The position numbers were made by a program, and so were the translations under genes. The notes under the pieces were generated by a model that was not told where the DNA came from, did no database searches, and was given only the letters and a program-made list of their open reading frames with translations. From Schaedlerella arabinosiphila (GTDB lineage: Bacteria; Bacillota; Clostridia; Lachnospirales; Lachnospiraceae), in the NCBI RefSeq assembly GCF_003885045.1, contig NZ_RHJS01000002.1, positions 5,883,302 through 5,947,301 on the forward strand: 64,000 bases of DNA. Reading direction: 5' to 3'. Of the stretch, positions 52,518-60,140 are shown one piece after another. Each line of letters opens with the position of its first letter. Position 1 is the stretch's first letter.

Positions 52518-53756
52518 ATGAAAAAAGTAAAAAGGCTTGCTGCCATATTGGCGGCAGCCGTGCTGTGTATGGGAATAGGGATGCCGGCGTTGGCAGCGCC
52601 GGACGGTTCCAATGATATATTTTGGAGTCCGACAGGTTTGCCGGGCGGAAAAATTGACGGGGCCGTTGATGCAAATGGAAACAAAGTGGATTATACGGAG
52701 CGGGATATTCCGGAAAAGACAAAAACGGCGTTGTCAGATGAAGGCAAGGTAAGGGAGATTTTTGAAAAATGTGGATTTGATGTAAATGACCAGATGGATT
52801 TCCTGCCCGTTTATTCGGGGAATATTTCCGTGGCCGGAGGCGGCTTGGCAGTAGCGGTTTTTTCGGCTGAATCGGAGAACCTTATGCCGGGTGACGGCGT
52901 ATATGCGCTTCGTGAGACAGCTCCAGGATCAAGGGTGTTTGAGGTATATACAGGTGAAGTCGGCGCCAATGGCAAAGTGCGCTTCAACATACAAGGGTCC
53001 GCAAACTATGTTCTCGTCAAGGTACTCAGCGATGGAAGCGTCGTGACCTTAGACAAAAAGACAGACGGAAATACGGATGTAAATACGGATGAGAATACCG
53101 GCCTTACCGTTGATTCAGAAGTGGCGGGGAATAAGGATAATAAGGTGACTATAACAAATGCCACACTCGGTAAAGATGCGGATGGAAACGTAATAGAAGT
53201 AGGAGTTCATGTGAGCGAGCTTGAGTCCGACATAGAGCAGCTTATATATGAAAACTATGAAGCGATTTTTGATTCAAAGTATACTTATCCGAAAAACGAA
53301 AACTTTAGTATTGAGCTGGTTTATAAAGGGGAATTTGACCGTACGGACGATGGAACCGGAACCGTAAAAATGTATTTTACTGTGAAAGATGAAAACGAAG
53401 ATACATATTATTATGCGCTTCATGGAGTAACCAATGCAGATGGACAGGTGGAAAGCTGGGAGATCATTGAATGTAAGAAGGATGATACGACCGGAGAGCT
53501 GTATTTTGAACTGGATAGTTTTTCGCCTGTTGCGATTATCAGAGTAACATCGGATCAGAAACCGATTCTGAAGATTCCGACAAAACCTTCCAAGCCATCC
53601 AGACCGGGGGCAGGAGGAAGCAGTTCCTCAGCAAACAAAACGGGTTCTACGACCCAGCAGGAAATTCCAACACAGCTAGGAAACGCAGGACAGTCTGAAA
53701 CGATGGTGCAGATCCGCTCTTTAGAAAAAACATCTCCGAAAACAGGAGAATTTTAA
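52518..53756 (+). CDS. Secreted surface-type protein with truncated sorting signal
   Basis: 412 residues, ATG after AGGAGGAAC. Signal peptide KKVKRLAAILAAAVLCMGIG followed by MPALAAPDG, with likely cleavage after ALA. The body is beta-rich, acidic, with Asp/Asn-Thr repeats near DGNTDVNTDENTGLTVDS and no known catalytic domain. A Pro/Ser-rich stalk (TKPSKPSRPGAGGSSSS) precedes the end KTSPKTGEF. S-P-K-T-G-E is the sortase motif of many Lachnospiraceae wall proteins, but the stop comes right after it and the hydrophobic helix and basic tail are missing. The protein would be released rather than anchored. Confidence 0.8.
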   Translation: MKKVKRLAAILAAAVLCMGIGMPALAAPDGSNDIFWSPTGLPGGKIDGAVDANGNKVDYTERDIPEKTKTALSDEGKVREIFEKCGFDVNDQMDFLPVYSGNISVAGGGLAVAVFSAESENLMPGDGVYALRETAPGSRVFEVYTGEVGANGKVRFNIQGSANYVLVKVLSDGSVVTLDKKTDGNTDVNTDENTGLTVDSEVAGNKDNKVTITNATLGKDADGNVIEVGVHVSELESDIEQLIYENYEAIFDSKYTYPKNENFSIELVYKGEFDRTDDGTGTVKMYFTVKDENEDTYYYALHGVTNADGQVESWEIIECKKDDTTGELYFELDSFSPVAIIRVTSDQKPILKIPTKPSKPSRPGAGGSSSSANKTGSTTQQEIPTQLGNAGQSETMVQIRSLEKTSPKTGEF

Positions 53757-53829
53757 GCTGAAATTTTGCTGGCTGAGACAAATAAAAAATTTGATTAAAA
53801 AATAATTTATTATTTTGTGTGGAGGATTG

Positions 53830-53870
53830 AGGCCCCGTTTATTCCCTATGGATAAATGGGGCCTTCGTTA
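53830..53870 (+). terminator. Terminator after the secreted-protein gene
   Basis: AGGCCCC (53830-53836) and GGGGCCT (53858-53864) with inner TTTAT/ATAAA pairing form a strong stem followed by TCGTT. Between this hairpin and 54042 there is a reading frame that I do not accept as a gene. Confidence 0.75.
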
Positions 53871-54042
53871 CTGTTCGCATCTACGGTGCTCACAGCGACA
53901 CAGCACATGTTTACATTATCGGAGAACCGTGATTCCATGTCATACCACGCAAATTACCATGTTTTCGTGAAACCAGCCAGAGGAATAGGACATGCTGATG
54001 TCCCATTCCTGATGTTAAAATGGAACAAAGGAGGATGAAAAT

Positions 54043-54414
54043 ATGCCGTTTACAGAAATATGTATTTATCAGGTCAAGCCGCAAAAAACAGAGGAATTTG
54101 AAGCGCTGATGCTGGAAGCGAAGAGCCTTTTGGAAAAACAGGAGGGCCTGCGTTTGCTCCGTCTCGTCAAACGGGGATACCGCATCGACATGGAGCAGAT
54201 CAGAGAGGGGCTTCCCCCTCTGGAGATCAAACGGATCGTTAAAAGCGTCAAGTACATGCTTTACTGGGAATTTGACTCAAAGGAAAGCTACGGCGCGGCG
54301 CAGAAAAATCTTTACGACAGCTACTGGAAACCAATCGAAAAATGTCTGATCGTTCCCCATGACAAATATTTAGGAGAGGCGGTGTTTGAATGGAATCAGC
54401 ATACTGCGGATTGA
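54043..54414 (+). CDS. Small ABM-like (dimeric alpha-beta barrel) protein
   Basis: 123 residues, ATG after GGAGGATG. N-terminal TEICIYQVKPQKTEEFEALM and later YMLYWEFDSKESYGAAQKN fit a ferredoxin-like dimeric alpha-beta barrel of the antibiotic-biosynthesis-monooxygenase type, which includes small monooxygenases and stress proteins. No catalytic residue can be named. Its stop lies inside the start of a short DUF3795-like fragment. Confidence 0.65.
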   Translation: MPFTEICIYQVKPQKTEEFEALMLEAKSLLEKQEGLRLLRLVKRGYRIDMEQIREGLPPLEIKRIVKSVKYMLYWEFDSKESYGAAQKNLYDSYWKPIEKCLIVPHDKYLGEAVFEWNQHTAD

Positions 54415-54512
54415 AATGTAATGAATGTCCCGTTTATCAGGCGTCTGTCAGCAGGAATACAGCCGAGCAGCAGAAATTTTATTGGAATACCAGAGGATTT
54501 GTGATAGGATGA
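54390..54512 (+). pseudogene. N-terminal fragment of a DUF3795-like protein
   Basis: 40 codons: MESAYCGLKCNECPVYQAS and KFYWNTRGFVIG, then stop. Y-C-G-L-x-C-x-x-C is the start of DUF3795 zinc-finger-like proteins, normally about 120-150 residues long. Overlaps the end of the upstream gene by 25 bp. A truncated copy. Confidence 0.5.
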
Positions 54513-54519
54513 TTATTGG

Positions 54520-54588
54520 GAATTGGACAAACGGGCAAAATCTTTTGAAATCGCAAATGGGTTTATTGAACATGAATTTGAAAAATAA
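54520..54588 (+). pseudogene. Fragment of the 83-residue protein family
   Basis: ELDKRAKSFEIANGFIEHEF followed by EK and stop closely matches the C-terminal helix RVKAFEIANWFIEQERNAK of the gene at 51109-51360. There is no start codon or ribosome site. It indicates a former second copy here. Confidence 0.6.
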
Positions 54589-54650
54589 ACCAATCTTTTG
54601 AAAAGCAGCAGAAACAGCCGCTATATTTCAAAGAAAGAGGAGCATCGACT

Positions 54651-55040
54651 ATGGCAGATCTGGAAGTAATCCGCGAAGAGGATTCGATTCATGTAATAAA
54701 GGAGACAGGCACAGAAGTCAGGTATTATATTTTCGATGAAGCGGAAATTCACTTGAACAATATCATGCCGCATACGATTCAGGAGTGGCATTTCCACGAG
54801 AAGATTGATGAGAATATCCTGATTACAAAAGGAAAATTACTCTGCAGATATATTGACGGAAGCGGGACGGAAAAGTCCTGCTATGCAGCAAAGAATGATA
54901 TTGTAAGAGTCCACAGCAGCGTTCATACGTTTGAAAATGATACCGATGAAATAACGGAATTTGTTGTTTTCAGATATGTGACGGACGGAACAAATAAAAG
55001 GGAATTGATCAAATGCGATAAAACAGTCGTAAGCCGTTAA
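54651..55040 (+). CDS. Cupin-domain protein
   Basis: 129 residues. A single cupin barrel: IQEWHFHEKIDENILITKG gives the first motif (H-x-H-x4-E with G), and DIVRVHSSVHTFENDTDE gives the second with a histidine. Ligands suggest a metal-binding site. Possible roles are sugar or small-molecule binding or isomerisation. The ATG follows GAGGAG. The WYL regulator gene starts 34 bp later and may control it. Confidence 0.85.
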   Translation: MADLEVIREEDSIHVIKETGTEVRYYIFDEAEIHLNNIMPHTIQEWHFHEKIDENILITKGKLLCRYIDGSGTEKSCYAAKNDIVRVHSSVHTFENDTDEITEFVVFRYVTDGTNKRELIKCDKTVVSR

Positions 55041-55074
55041 ATTTCGGTACTGCGCGGAAAGGCAGAGTGATGAT

Positions 55075-55980
55075 ATGCAGATAGACAGATTGATTCAAAT
55101 TGTATTTCTCTTGTTAAGCCATGAGAATATAACCGCAAAACAACTGGCCGGGGAGCTTGGAGTTTCCACACGCACGATCTACAGAGACGTCAATATCCTT
55201 TCGATTGCGGGCATCCCGATCCTCTCCCGGAAGGGGTACCGGGGAGGGCTGTCTTTGCTGCAGGGCTTCTCCCTGGACAAATCGTATTTTACACAGGAAG
55301 AGCAGAAGAACATCGTGCAGGCGCTGCAGATTTTAAAGTCCTCCAATTACCCTGACGCGGAAAAGGCTTTGAACAAGGTGGCCGGACTGTTCAGCCACAA
55401 TCTGCAGTCCGAATGGCTGGAAATCGATTTTTCCTATTGGGGCAGCCCTGAAAAGGAACGGAACAATATTACGGTTTTAGAGCGTGCGATCATCAACAAG
55501 TATGTAATCACATTCACGTATTTTAATTCGGAGCTGACGGTCACCGACCAGATTGCGGAACCGCTGAAATTGCTCTTCAAATCACACGCCTGGTATCTGG
55601 TCGCCTATTCTAAGCGCAGAGAAGCAATCCGCACGTTTCGAATGTCCCGCATACGGGATCTGCAGATCACAGACCAGATATTTGACCGAGAACTGCCGGA
55701 GGATTTTTCCATCACTCCCGTTTACAAGGAAGAATATAATATCCCCATTTTCGTACTGCATTTTTCAGAAAAAATCGCCTATAAAGTCTATGATGAATTT
55801 CCGGAAAAGAATATCAAAAAATTAGAGGACGGCAAGCTGGAAGTAACATTCCGCTACCAGCTCAGCGACTGGACGTTTTTGTATCTGCTTTCCTTCGGGG
55901 AGTATGTCGAAATTATTGAGCCTGCCGAGGCGAGAGAAATTTTAAAAGAAAAGGCGAAAAAAATATGTTCTATGTACTGA
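55075..55980 (+). CDS. HTH/WYL-domain transcriptional regulator
   Basis: 301 residues. The first 60 residues form a winged HTH of the HTH_11 type (NITAKQLAGELGVSTRTIYR followed by DVNIL). The WYL domain spans about residues 140-220 (ITFTYFNSE, KSHAWYLVAYSKRR, RTFRMSRIRDL), and a C-terminal WCX part ends near EYVEIIEPAEAREIL. WYL domains sense nucleic acid or nucleotide ligands, and regulators of this type are common near metabolic or defence genes. Possible target: the adjoining cupin gene. Confidence 0.92.
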   Translation: MQIDRLIQIVFLLLSHENITAKQLAGELGVSTRTIYRDVNILSIAGIPILSRKGYRGGLSLLQGFSLDKSYFTQEEQKNIVQALQILKSSNYPDAEKALNKVAGLFSHNLQSEWLEIDFSYWGSPEKERNNITVLERAIINKYVITFTYFNSELTVTDQIAEPLKLLFKSHAWYLVAYSKRREAIRTFRMSRIRDLQITDQIFDRELPEDFSITPVYKEEYNIPIFVLHFSEKIAYKVYDEFPEKNIKKLEDGKLEVTFRYQLSDWTFLYLLSFGEYVEIIEPAEAREILKEKAKKICSMY

Positions 55981-56009
55981 GGACTGGTGCGGATCAATAA
56001 CAGCCAAAA

Positions 56010-56056
56010 GGAAAAATGTGATATGATGAGTTGAATGGACTGGAAAAATGTGATAT
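56010..56056 (+). repeat. 15-bp direct repeat upstream of the DUF4143 gene
   Basis: GGAAAAATGTGATAT occurs at 56010-56024 and 56042-56056, 32 bp apart, both followed by related bases (GATGAGTTGA and CCTTAGTTCA). Each copy contains a TGTGATAT stretch that could act as an extended -10. It may be a duplicated promoter or regulator site. Confidence 0.6.
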
Positions 56057-56114
56057 CCTTAGTTCAAAATAAAGAAACATATATGACTTTATTCTTGAAA
56101 GGCCGGTACAAACT

Positions 56115-57455
56115 ATGGATTTGCTGAAAAGAAAAATAGACCAGGATCTTGCAGACTGGAAAAAGAATCCGGATCGGCTTCCGCTGATCGTAAAAGGGGC
56201 CCGTCAGATCGGAAAGACAGAGTCGATCCGAAGCTTTGGCAGAACCCATTATAAAAATATCATTGAGATCAACTTTGCGCTGCAAAAGCAGTATAAAGGA
56301 ATTTTTGACAATGGGTTTGAGGTGGATACCATTGTCAAAAATATTTCTTTGATCAATCCGAATCTTGAGTTTGTGCCGGGAGAAACTCTTTTCTTTTTTG
56401 ACGAAATCCAGGATTGCATTAACTGTGCAACCAGTCTGAAGGCATTCAGGCTGGATGGCCGCTTTGATGTGATCTGTTCTGGTTCGATGATGGGGATCAA
56501 TTACAATGAGATCGAATCCAACAGTGTAGGATTTAAAGAAGATTATGAAATGTATTCTATGGATTTTGAGGAATTTTTGTGGGCAAAAGGATACTGTGGG
56601 GAACAGATCGAAGATCTGTATCAGCATATGCTGCAGATCAAGCCGCTTTCCGAGCTGGAGCAGACGGTTTTTTCAGATATATTCAGGGAGTATATGGTCA
56701 TTGGCGGAATGCCTGCTATCGTAAATACATTTGTCAAAAATAATCACTACGGCGGCACGTTGAAAATGCAGCAGCAGATTCTGCTGGACTATGAAGAAGA
56801 CATTACAAAATATGCGAGCGGGCTTGATAAAACGAAAATTTTAAATGTATATCGTAAAATACCGGTATTTTTGGGCAGGAGCAACAAAAAATTCTGTATT
56901 TCCAAAGTAGAACGGGGAGCCAGAAACAGGGAATATGTGGGCGTGGTTGACTGGCTTGAGAATGCCGGGATGATTAATGTATGTTATTGCATGGAATTGC
57001 CGGAACTTCCTCTGAAAGGAAATTATGATCCCGATAACTACCGGATTTATTTTAGAGATACCGGACTTCTAATTGGCTCTCTCGATGAAGAGGTGCAGGA
57101 GGACCTGCGGGCAAATAAAAATTTCAATACTTATAAAGGCGCTGTTTATGAAAACATTGTCGGTGATATGCTGGTAAAACAGGGATATCCGCTCTATTTT
57201 TATAAGAATACGAAGGGGACGGTAGAGATGGATTTCTTTGTGCGCGACGCAGATTCATTGATTCCGGTGGAAGTCAAGGCAAATGACGGAGCGACCATTT
57301 CTTTGAATAATCTGATCAGCCAGGAGAAATATGGAGACATTGCTTACGGGATTAAACTGGGGAACAAGAATATAGGCTTTAACGGAAAATTTTATACGTT
57401 TCCGTATTTCCTGACATTTTTTTTGAAACGTTTTTTGAAGGAACGAAAAAAGTAA
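56115..57455 (+). CDS. AAA ATPase with DUF4143 domain
   Basis: 446 residues. Walker A lies in LIVKGARQIGKTESIRSF and Walker B in TLFFFDEIQDCINCA, followed by a sensor-like VICSGSMMGI. The C-terminal DUF4143 domain begins near YRKIPVFLGRSNKKF and ends with the restriction-like FVRDADSLIPVEVKAND, in which E-x-K recalls a nuclease fold. The family is widespread in gut bacteria; its function is not established. It is monocistronic and ends near a hairpin. Confidence 0.92.
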   Translation: MDLLKRKIDQDLADWKKNPDRLPLIVKGARQIGKTESIRSFGRTHYKNIIEINFALQKQYKGIFDNGFEVDTIVKNISLINPNLEFVPGETLFFFDEIQDCINCATSLKAFRLDGRFDVICSGSMMGINYNEIESNSVGFKEDYEMYSMDFEEFLWAKGYCGEQIEDLYQHMLQIKPLSELEQTVFSDIFREYMVIGGMPAIVNTFVKNNHYGGTLKMQQQILLDYEEDITKYASGLDKTKILNVYRKIPVFLGRSNKKFCISKVERGARNREYVGVVDWLENAGMINVCYCMELPELPLKGNYDPDNYRIYFRDTGLLIGSLDEEVQEDLRANKNFNTYKGAVYENIVGDMLVKQGYPLYFYKNTKGTVEMDFFVRDADSLIPVEVKANDGATISLNNLISQEKYGDIAYGIKLGNKNIGFNGKFYTFPYFLTFFLKRFLKERKK

Positions 57456-57524
57456 TGCAGCCTATAGAAGTGCGGCTGAGCATTGAAGTGAATTATGCCG
57501 GGCTGCATCCGAATCAAAGAATAC

Positions 57525-57557
57525 GGGGCTGTGAACGTTTTCAAAGAACCCAGCCCC
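57525..57557 (+). terminator. Hairpin between convergent genes
   Basis: GGGGCTG (57525-57531) and CAGCCCC (57551-57557) form a 7-bp stem with a 19-nt loop. No T tract on the forward side. It likely ends transcription from one or both convergent genes. Confidence 0.5.
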
Positions 57558-57656
57558 GGAAATCTTTCTGACAGGATGGGCAGGCTGGAAATGCTGCTGC
57601 AGGGAATTTGATGAAGTCAGAGCAAGCGTTCAGTATGTAATATTCCACCAAATCAC

Positions 57657-57938
57657 TCAGCCCTGCAGTACCTTCAATACTGCCTCTTCCGTATTTTCAA
57701 CACCGATGCCGGAGATAAAGGGCATGCCCATGATCACCGGGACTGCGTAATCCTTTCTGATTCTGGCGGTGGAGATAATCAAGGCGGCTCCGGACAGGTT
57801 GGATTCGATCTCAGAGATCCGCACCTGGCAGATTTCCGCATCAATGCCGTTCTGCCTGCAGAGGTCCGCGACCTTTTTTGCTGCGATTGTTGAGGTTGCC
57901 ACGGCTCCGCCGCATGCTACGATGATTTTCTTTTTCAT
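57657..57938 (-). CDS. PTS EIIB component, galactitol/lactose-like
   Basis: 93 residues. IIVACGGAVATSTIAAKKVA holds the phospho-cysteine C9, as in GatB-like EIIB proteins. It starts four bases inside the end of the EIIA gene (ATGA). No EIIC membrane gene follows: the next gene downstream is convergent. The pair may serve an EIIC encoded elsewhere, or be a leftover. Predicted to move phosphate from EIIA to an imported sugar or polyol. Confidence 0.88.
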   Translation of the reverse strand: MKKKIIVACGGAVATSTIAAKKVADLCRQNGIDAEICQVRISEIESNLSGAALIISTARIRKDYAVPVIMGMPFISGIGVENTEEAVLKVLQG

Positions 57939-58402
57939 AGTGACCGCTCCTTTTCTTTTATAATGTCGATGACATTCTGTACGTCTCCTGCTTGCGTTAT
58001 GTTTGTCAATATGTCTGTATCCTGGATGATCGTCAGGATTCTCTGCAGTTCTTCCATCTGTTCACCGGGGTTTGCCACTGCCAGCAGAAATACGATCTTT
58101 ACGCGTATTTCCTCATTGTCGGTACCCATCTGGATGAATGGTACCGGATTTTTCAGCACCGCGATGGCGGTTGCCGCCCGATAGACCTGGCTGGCATCCG
58201 TATGTGGGATTGCCACGCCGAATCCGTCTATGTCCAGGCCGGTGGGATATTCCTTCTCCCTTGCACACAGCGCGTCTATATAAGTATCCTTCACATATCC
58301 TTCCCGGATCAGCGCGCCGCCGAGCCGGCTGAACACATCTCTGCAGGACACTGCCTCCATATTCAGGATGACCAGCGATTCCTTTAACGCTTCCCAAATC
58401 AT
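57935..58402 (-). CDS. PTS EIIA component, fructose/mannitol type
   Basis: 155 residues from ATG 58402 (reverse), 7 bp after GGAGGT; ATG 58408 is too close. DGFGVAIPHTDASQVYRAAT contains the phospho-histidine in I-P-H-T, typical of the PtsN/MtlA EIIA fold. VKIVFLLAVANPGEQMEELQ is the second family segment. First gene of a two-gene unit with the EIIB gene. Confidence 0.92.
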   Translation of the reverse strand: MIWEALKESLVILNMEAVSCRDVFSRLGGALIREGYVKDTYIDALCAREKEYPTGLDIDGFGVAIPHTDASQVYRAATAIAVLKNPVPFIQMGTDNEEIRVKIVFLLAVANPGEQMEELQRILTIIQDTDILTNITQAGDVQNVIDIIKEKERSL

Positions 58403-58485
58403 GTACATACCTCCTGACCGCGGCCAATCTGCGCAGCGTCTGCCAGAAAAGGGCCGACCCGTATATTTTGGCCTGTTCAGATTAT

Positions 58486-58514
58486 AGTATAAATAGAATC
58501 TGTTTGTCCGTCAA
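58486..58514 (-). promoter_or_regulatory. Promoter of the PTS EIIA-EIIB genes
   Basis: On the reverse strand TTGACG (58514-58509) and TATACT (58491-58486) are separated by 17 bp, about 85 bp before the EIIA start. Confidence 0.65.
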
Positions 58515-58583
58515 TTCATTTGTTGCGATCCCGTATTATGAATCCTGCATTGCAGATCGGTAAAGCCGATGGAAATCTATTTG

Positions 58584-58629
58584 ATTACTGTTCACACCCT
58601 TTGGGGGCCCCAGTAACTGTATCCAATCC
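58584..58629 (+). repeat. Dispersed intergenic repeat, copy B
   Basis: Begins ATTACTGTTCACACCCTTTG and ends CAGTAACTGTATCCAATCC. Related to the element at 43179-43224. TTACTG and CAGTAA form an inverted repeat. It lies in the 371-bp divergent gap 58403-58773, which otherwise holds only the two promoters. Confidence 0.65.
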
Positions 58630-58685
58630 ATTTTAAGTCGCTTTCGGTGAGAGGCTGGATATTATAGATATATAAAATGTAACTA

Positions 58686-58714
58686 TTGACATTACATCAA
58701 AGACGTGGTATGAT
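58686..58714 (+). promoter_or_regulatory. Promoter of the PNPOx-ferredoxin gene
   Basis: Perfect TTGACA (58686-58691), 17-bp spacer, TATGAT (58709-58714). A small palindrome TTGTT-GT-AACAA follows at 58717-58728, overlapping the expected start point, and could be an operator. Confidence 0.75.
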
Positions 58715-58773
58715 GCTTGTTGTAACAAAGAGTATTACATTTGACGTGAATATTATCATAAAACGGAGGGAGA

Positions 58774-59385
58774 ATGATGAATGAGAAAGCAAAAAAATAT
58801 GTGGATTTATTTCGAAAGGTCAAGATTGCATCCGCCGCGACCGTAGACCAGGACGGACATCCGCGCAGCAGGATCATCAACGTGATGATCGCCGCGGAGG
58901 AAGGGATGTATATCGTGACCTCCAAAGGGAAACCATTTTATGAGCAGCTCATGAACACAGGGGAGATTGCACTGAGCGCCATGTGTCCGGACTGTCAATC
59001 TTTGAAGTTTTGCGGTAAGATAAAAAAAGTGGAAAAGCAGTGGGTGGATAAAGTTTTCCAGGAGAACCCAGGGATGAATGAGGTCTATCCGGGGGATACA
59101 CGCTATATCCTGGACGCATTTTTGATCTATGAGGGCTCCGGGGAATGGTTCGATTTGATGCATTATCCCATCAGCCGGGAGACATTTTCCTACGGGACGG
59201 AGGAAGAGAGGGCCGGATTTGAGATTACGGACGAGTGTATCGGCTGCGGCTCCTGCCTGAGGGCCTGCCCTCAGAAATGCATTGCACAGGGAGAGCCCTG
59301 GCGGATTGATCCGGTACACTGCCTGCAGTGCGGCGCATGCAGGGAAGTGTGCCCGGCGGGGGCGGTGCGCAAGCTTCACGCGTAG
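58774..59385 (+). CDS. PNPOx-like flavin domain fused to a 2[4Fe-4S] ferredoxin domain
   Basis: 203 residues; ATG 58774 after GGAGGGAG. The first 135 residues form a pyridoxamine-phosphate-oxidase-like split barrel (IASAATVDQDGHPRSRIINV), the last 60 have two cysteine motifs, CIGCGSCLRACPQKC and CLQCGACREVCP, each ligating a 4Fe-4S cluster. It probably binds flavin and moves electrons; substrate unknown. It lies about 110 bp before the OpuC-type genes on the same strand and may be co-transcribed with them. Confidence 0.92.
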   Translation: MMNEKAKKYVDLFRKVKIASAATVDQDGHPRSRIINVMIAAEEGMYIVTSKGKPFYEQLMNTGEIALSAMCPDCQSLKFCGKIKKVEKQWVDKVFQENPGMNEVYPGDTRYILDAFLIYEGSGEWFDLMHYPISRETFSYGTEEERAGFEITDECIGCGSCLRACPQKCIAQGEPWRIDPVHCLQCGACREVCPAGAVRKLHA

Positions 59386-59397
59386 GTACCGGAAAAT

Positions 59398-59511
59398 ATG
59401 AGGCAGGACTTTTACGAATTACCGCCTGACAGTATCCGGGAGCTTATTATCAATTGTGAGTATCCATATGCGGAAAATACAAAAGGAGAAAAATCAAATG
59501 TTATGGAATGA
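59398..59511 (+). CDS. Possible small protein or leader frame before the permease gene
   Basis: 37 codons: MRQDFYELPPDSIRELIINC and PYAENTKGEKSNVME, ending 14 bp inside the permease gene. The N-terminal half reads like protein, but no clear ribosome site is seen, so it may be a remnant or a chance frame. Confidence 0.25.
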   Translation: MRQDFYELPPDSIRELIINCEYPYAENTKGEKSNVME

Positions 59512-60139
59512 AGTCATCCAGGCTTACATGGAAAGGAAGGAATGGTTTCTGGAGCTGATGGTGCAGCATATCACTCTGGCGCTTGTCGCTGCTGCACTGT
59601 CCGGAACCATCGGCCTGCTGGTGGGCATCTGGATTGCGGAGCACGAGCGGATGTCCGCGCCGGTCCTGGGGATCGCCAATGTATTTTACACGATCCCTTC
59701 GATCTCGCTGCTAGGTATGCTGATCCCATTTCTGGGAATCGGAAATAATACGGCGGTTGCAGCGCTGACCATCTACGGGATTATGCCCATGGTGCGCAAC
59801 ACCTACGCCGGAATCCGGGGCGTATCTGCGGATGTAGTCATGGCGGCAAGAGGGATGGGGAGCACAGACCTGCAGATCATGACCAGGATCAAACTCCCTC
59901 TGGCGGCAGGGGTGATCATCGCCGGTGTGCGCAGCATGGTGGTCATGACCATTTCCACGGCGGCCATTGCGTCCTTTATCGGGGCAGGCGGTCTGGGCGT
60001 GGCAATTTACAGAGGTATTACAACTTACAATATGGCGCTGACCTTCGGGGGCAGTTTTCTGATTGCGCTTCTGGCGCTTTTCAGTGACCTGCTGCTTGGA
60101 AGGCTGGAAAAAAACATGAAGAAGAGGAGTGGAAACTGA
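59498..60139 (+). CDS. OpuC-type ABC transporter permease
   Basis: 213 residues from ATG 59498 after AAAAGGAG. About five to six helices and the family segments LVGIWIAEHERM, FYTIPSISLLGMLIPFLGIG and the ATPase-binding loop AARGMGSTDLQIMTRIKLPL. Equivalent to OpuCB/ProW. Imports glycine betaine, choline or carnitine in osmotic stress. Many OpuC systems have two permease genes; only one is present here. Confidence 0.92.
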   Translation: MLWNEVIQAYMERKEWFLELMVQHITLALVAAALSGTIGLLVGIWIAEHERMSAPVLGIANVFYTIPSISLLGMLIPFLGIGNNTAVAALTIYGIMPMVRNTYAGIRGVSADVVMAARGMGSTDLQIMTRIKLPLAAGVIIAGVRSMVVMTISTAAIASFIGAGGLGVAIYRGITTYNMALTFGGSFLIALLALFSDLLLGRLEKNMKKRSGN

Positions 60140-60140
60140 T

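Noticed and set aside
53856..54038. 60-codon forward frame between the secreted-protein terminator and the ABM-like gene
   Set aside because: It begins inside the terminator hairpin, has no ribosome site and no recognisable sequence.
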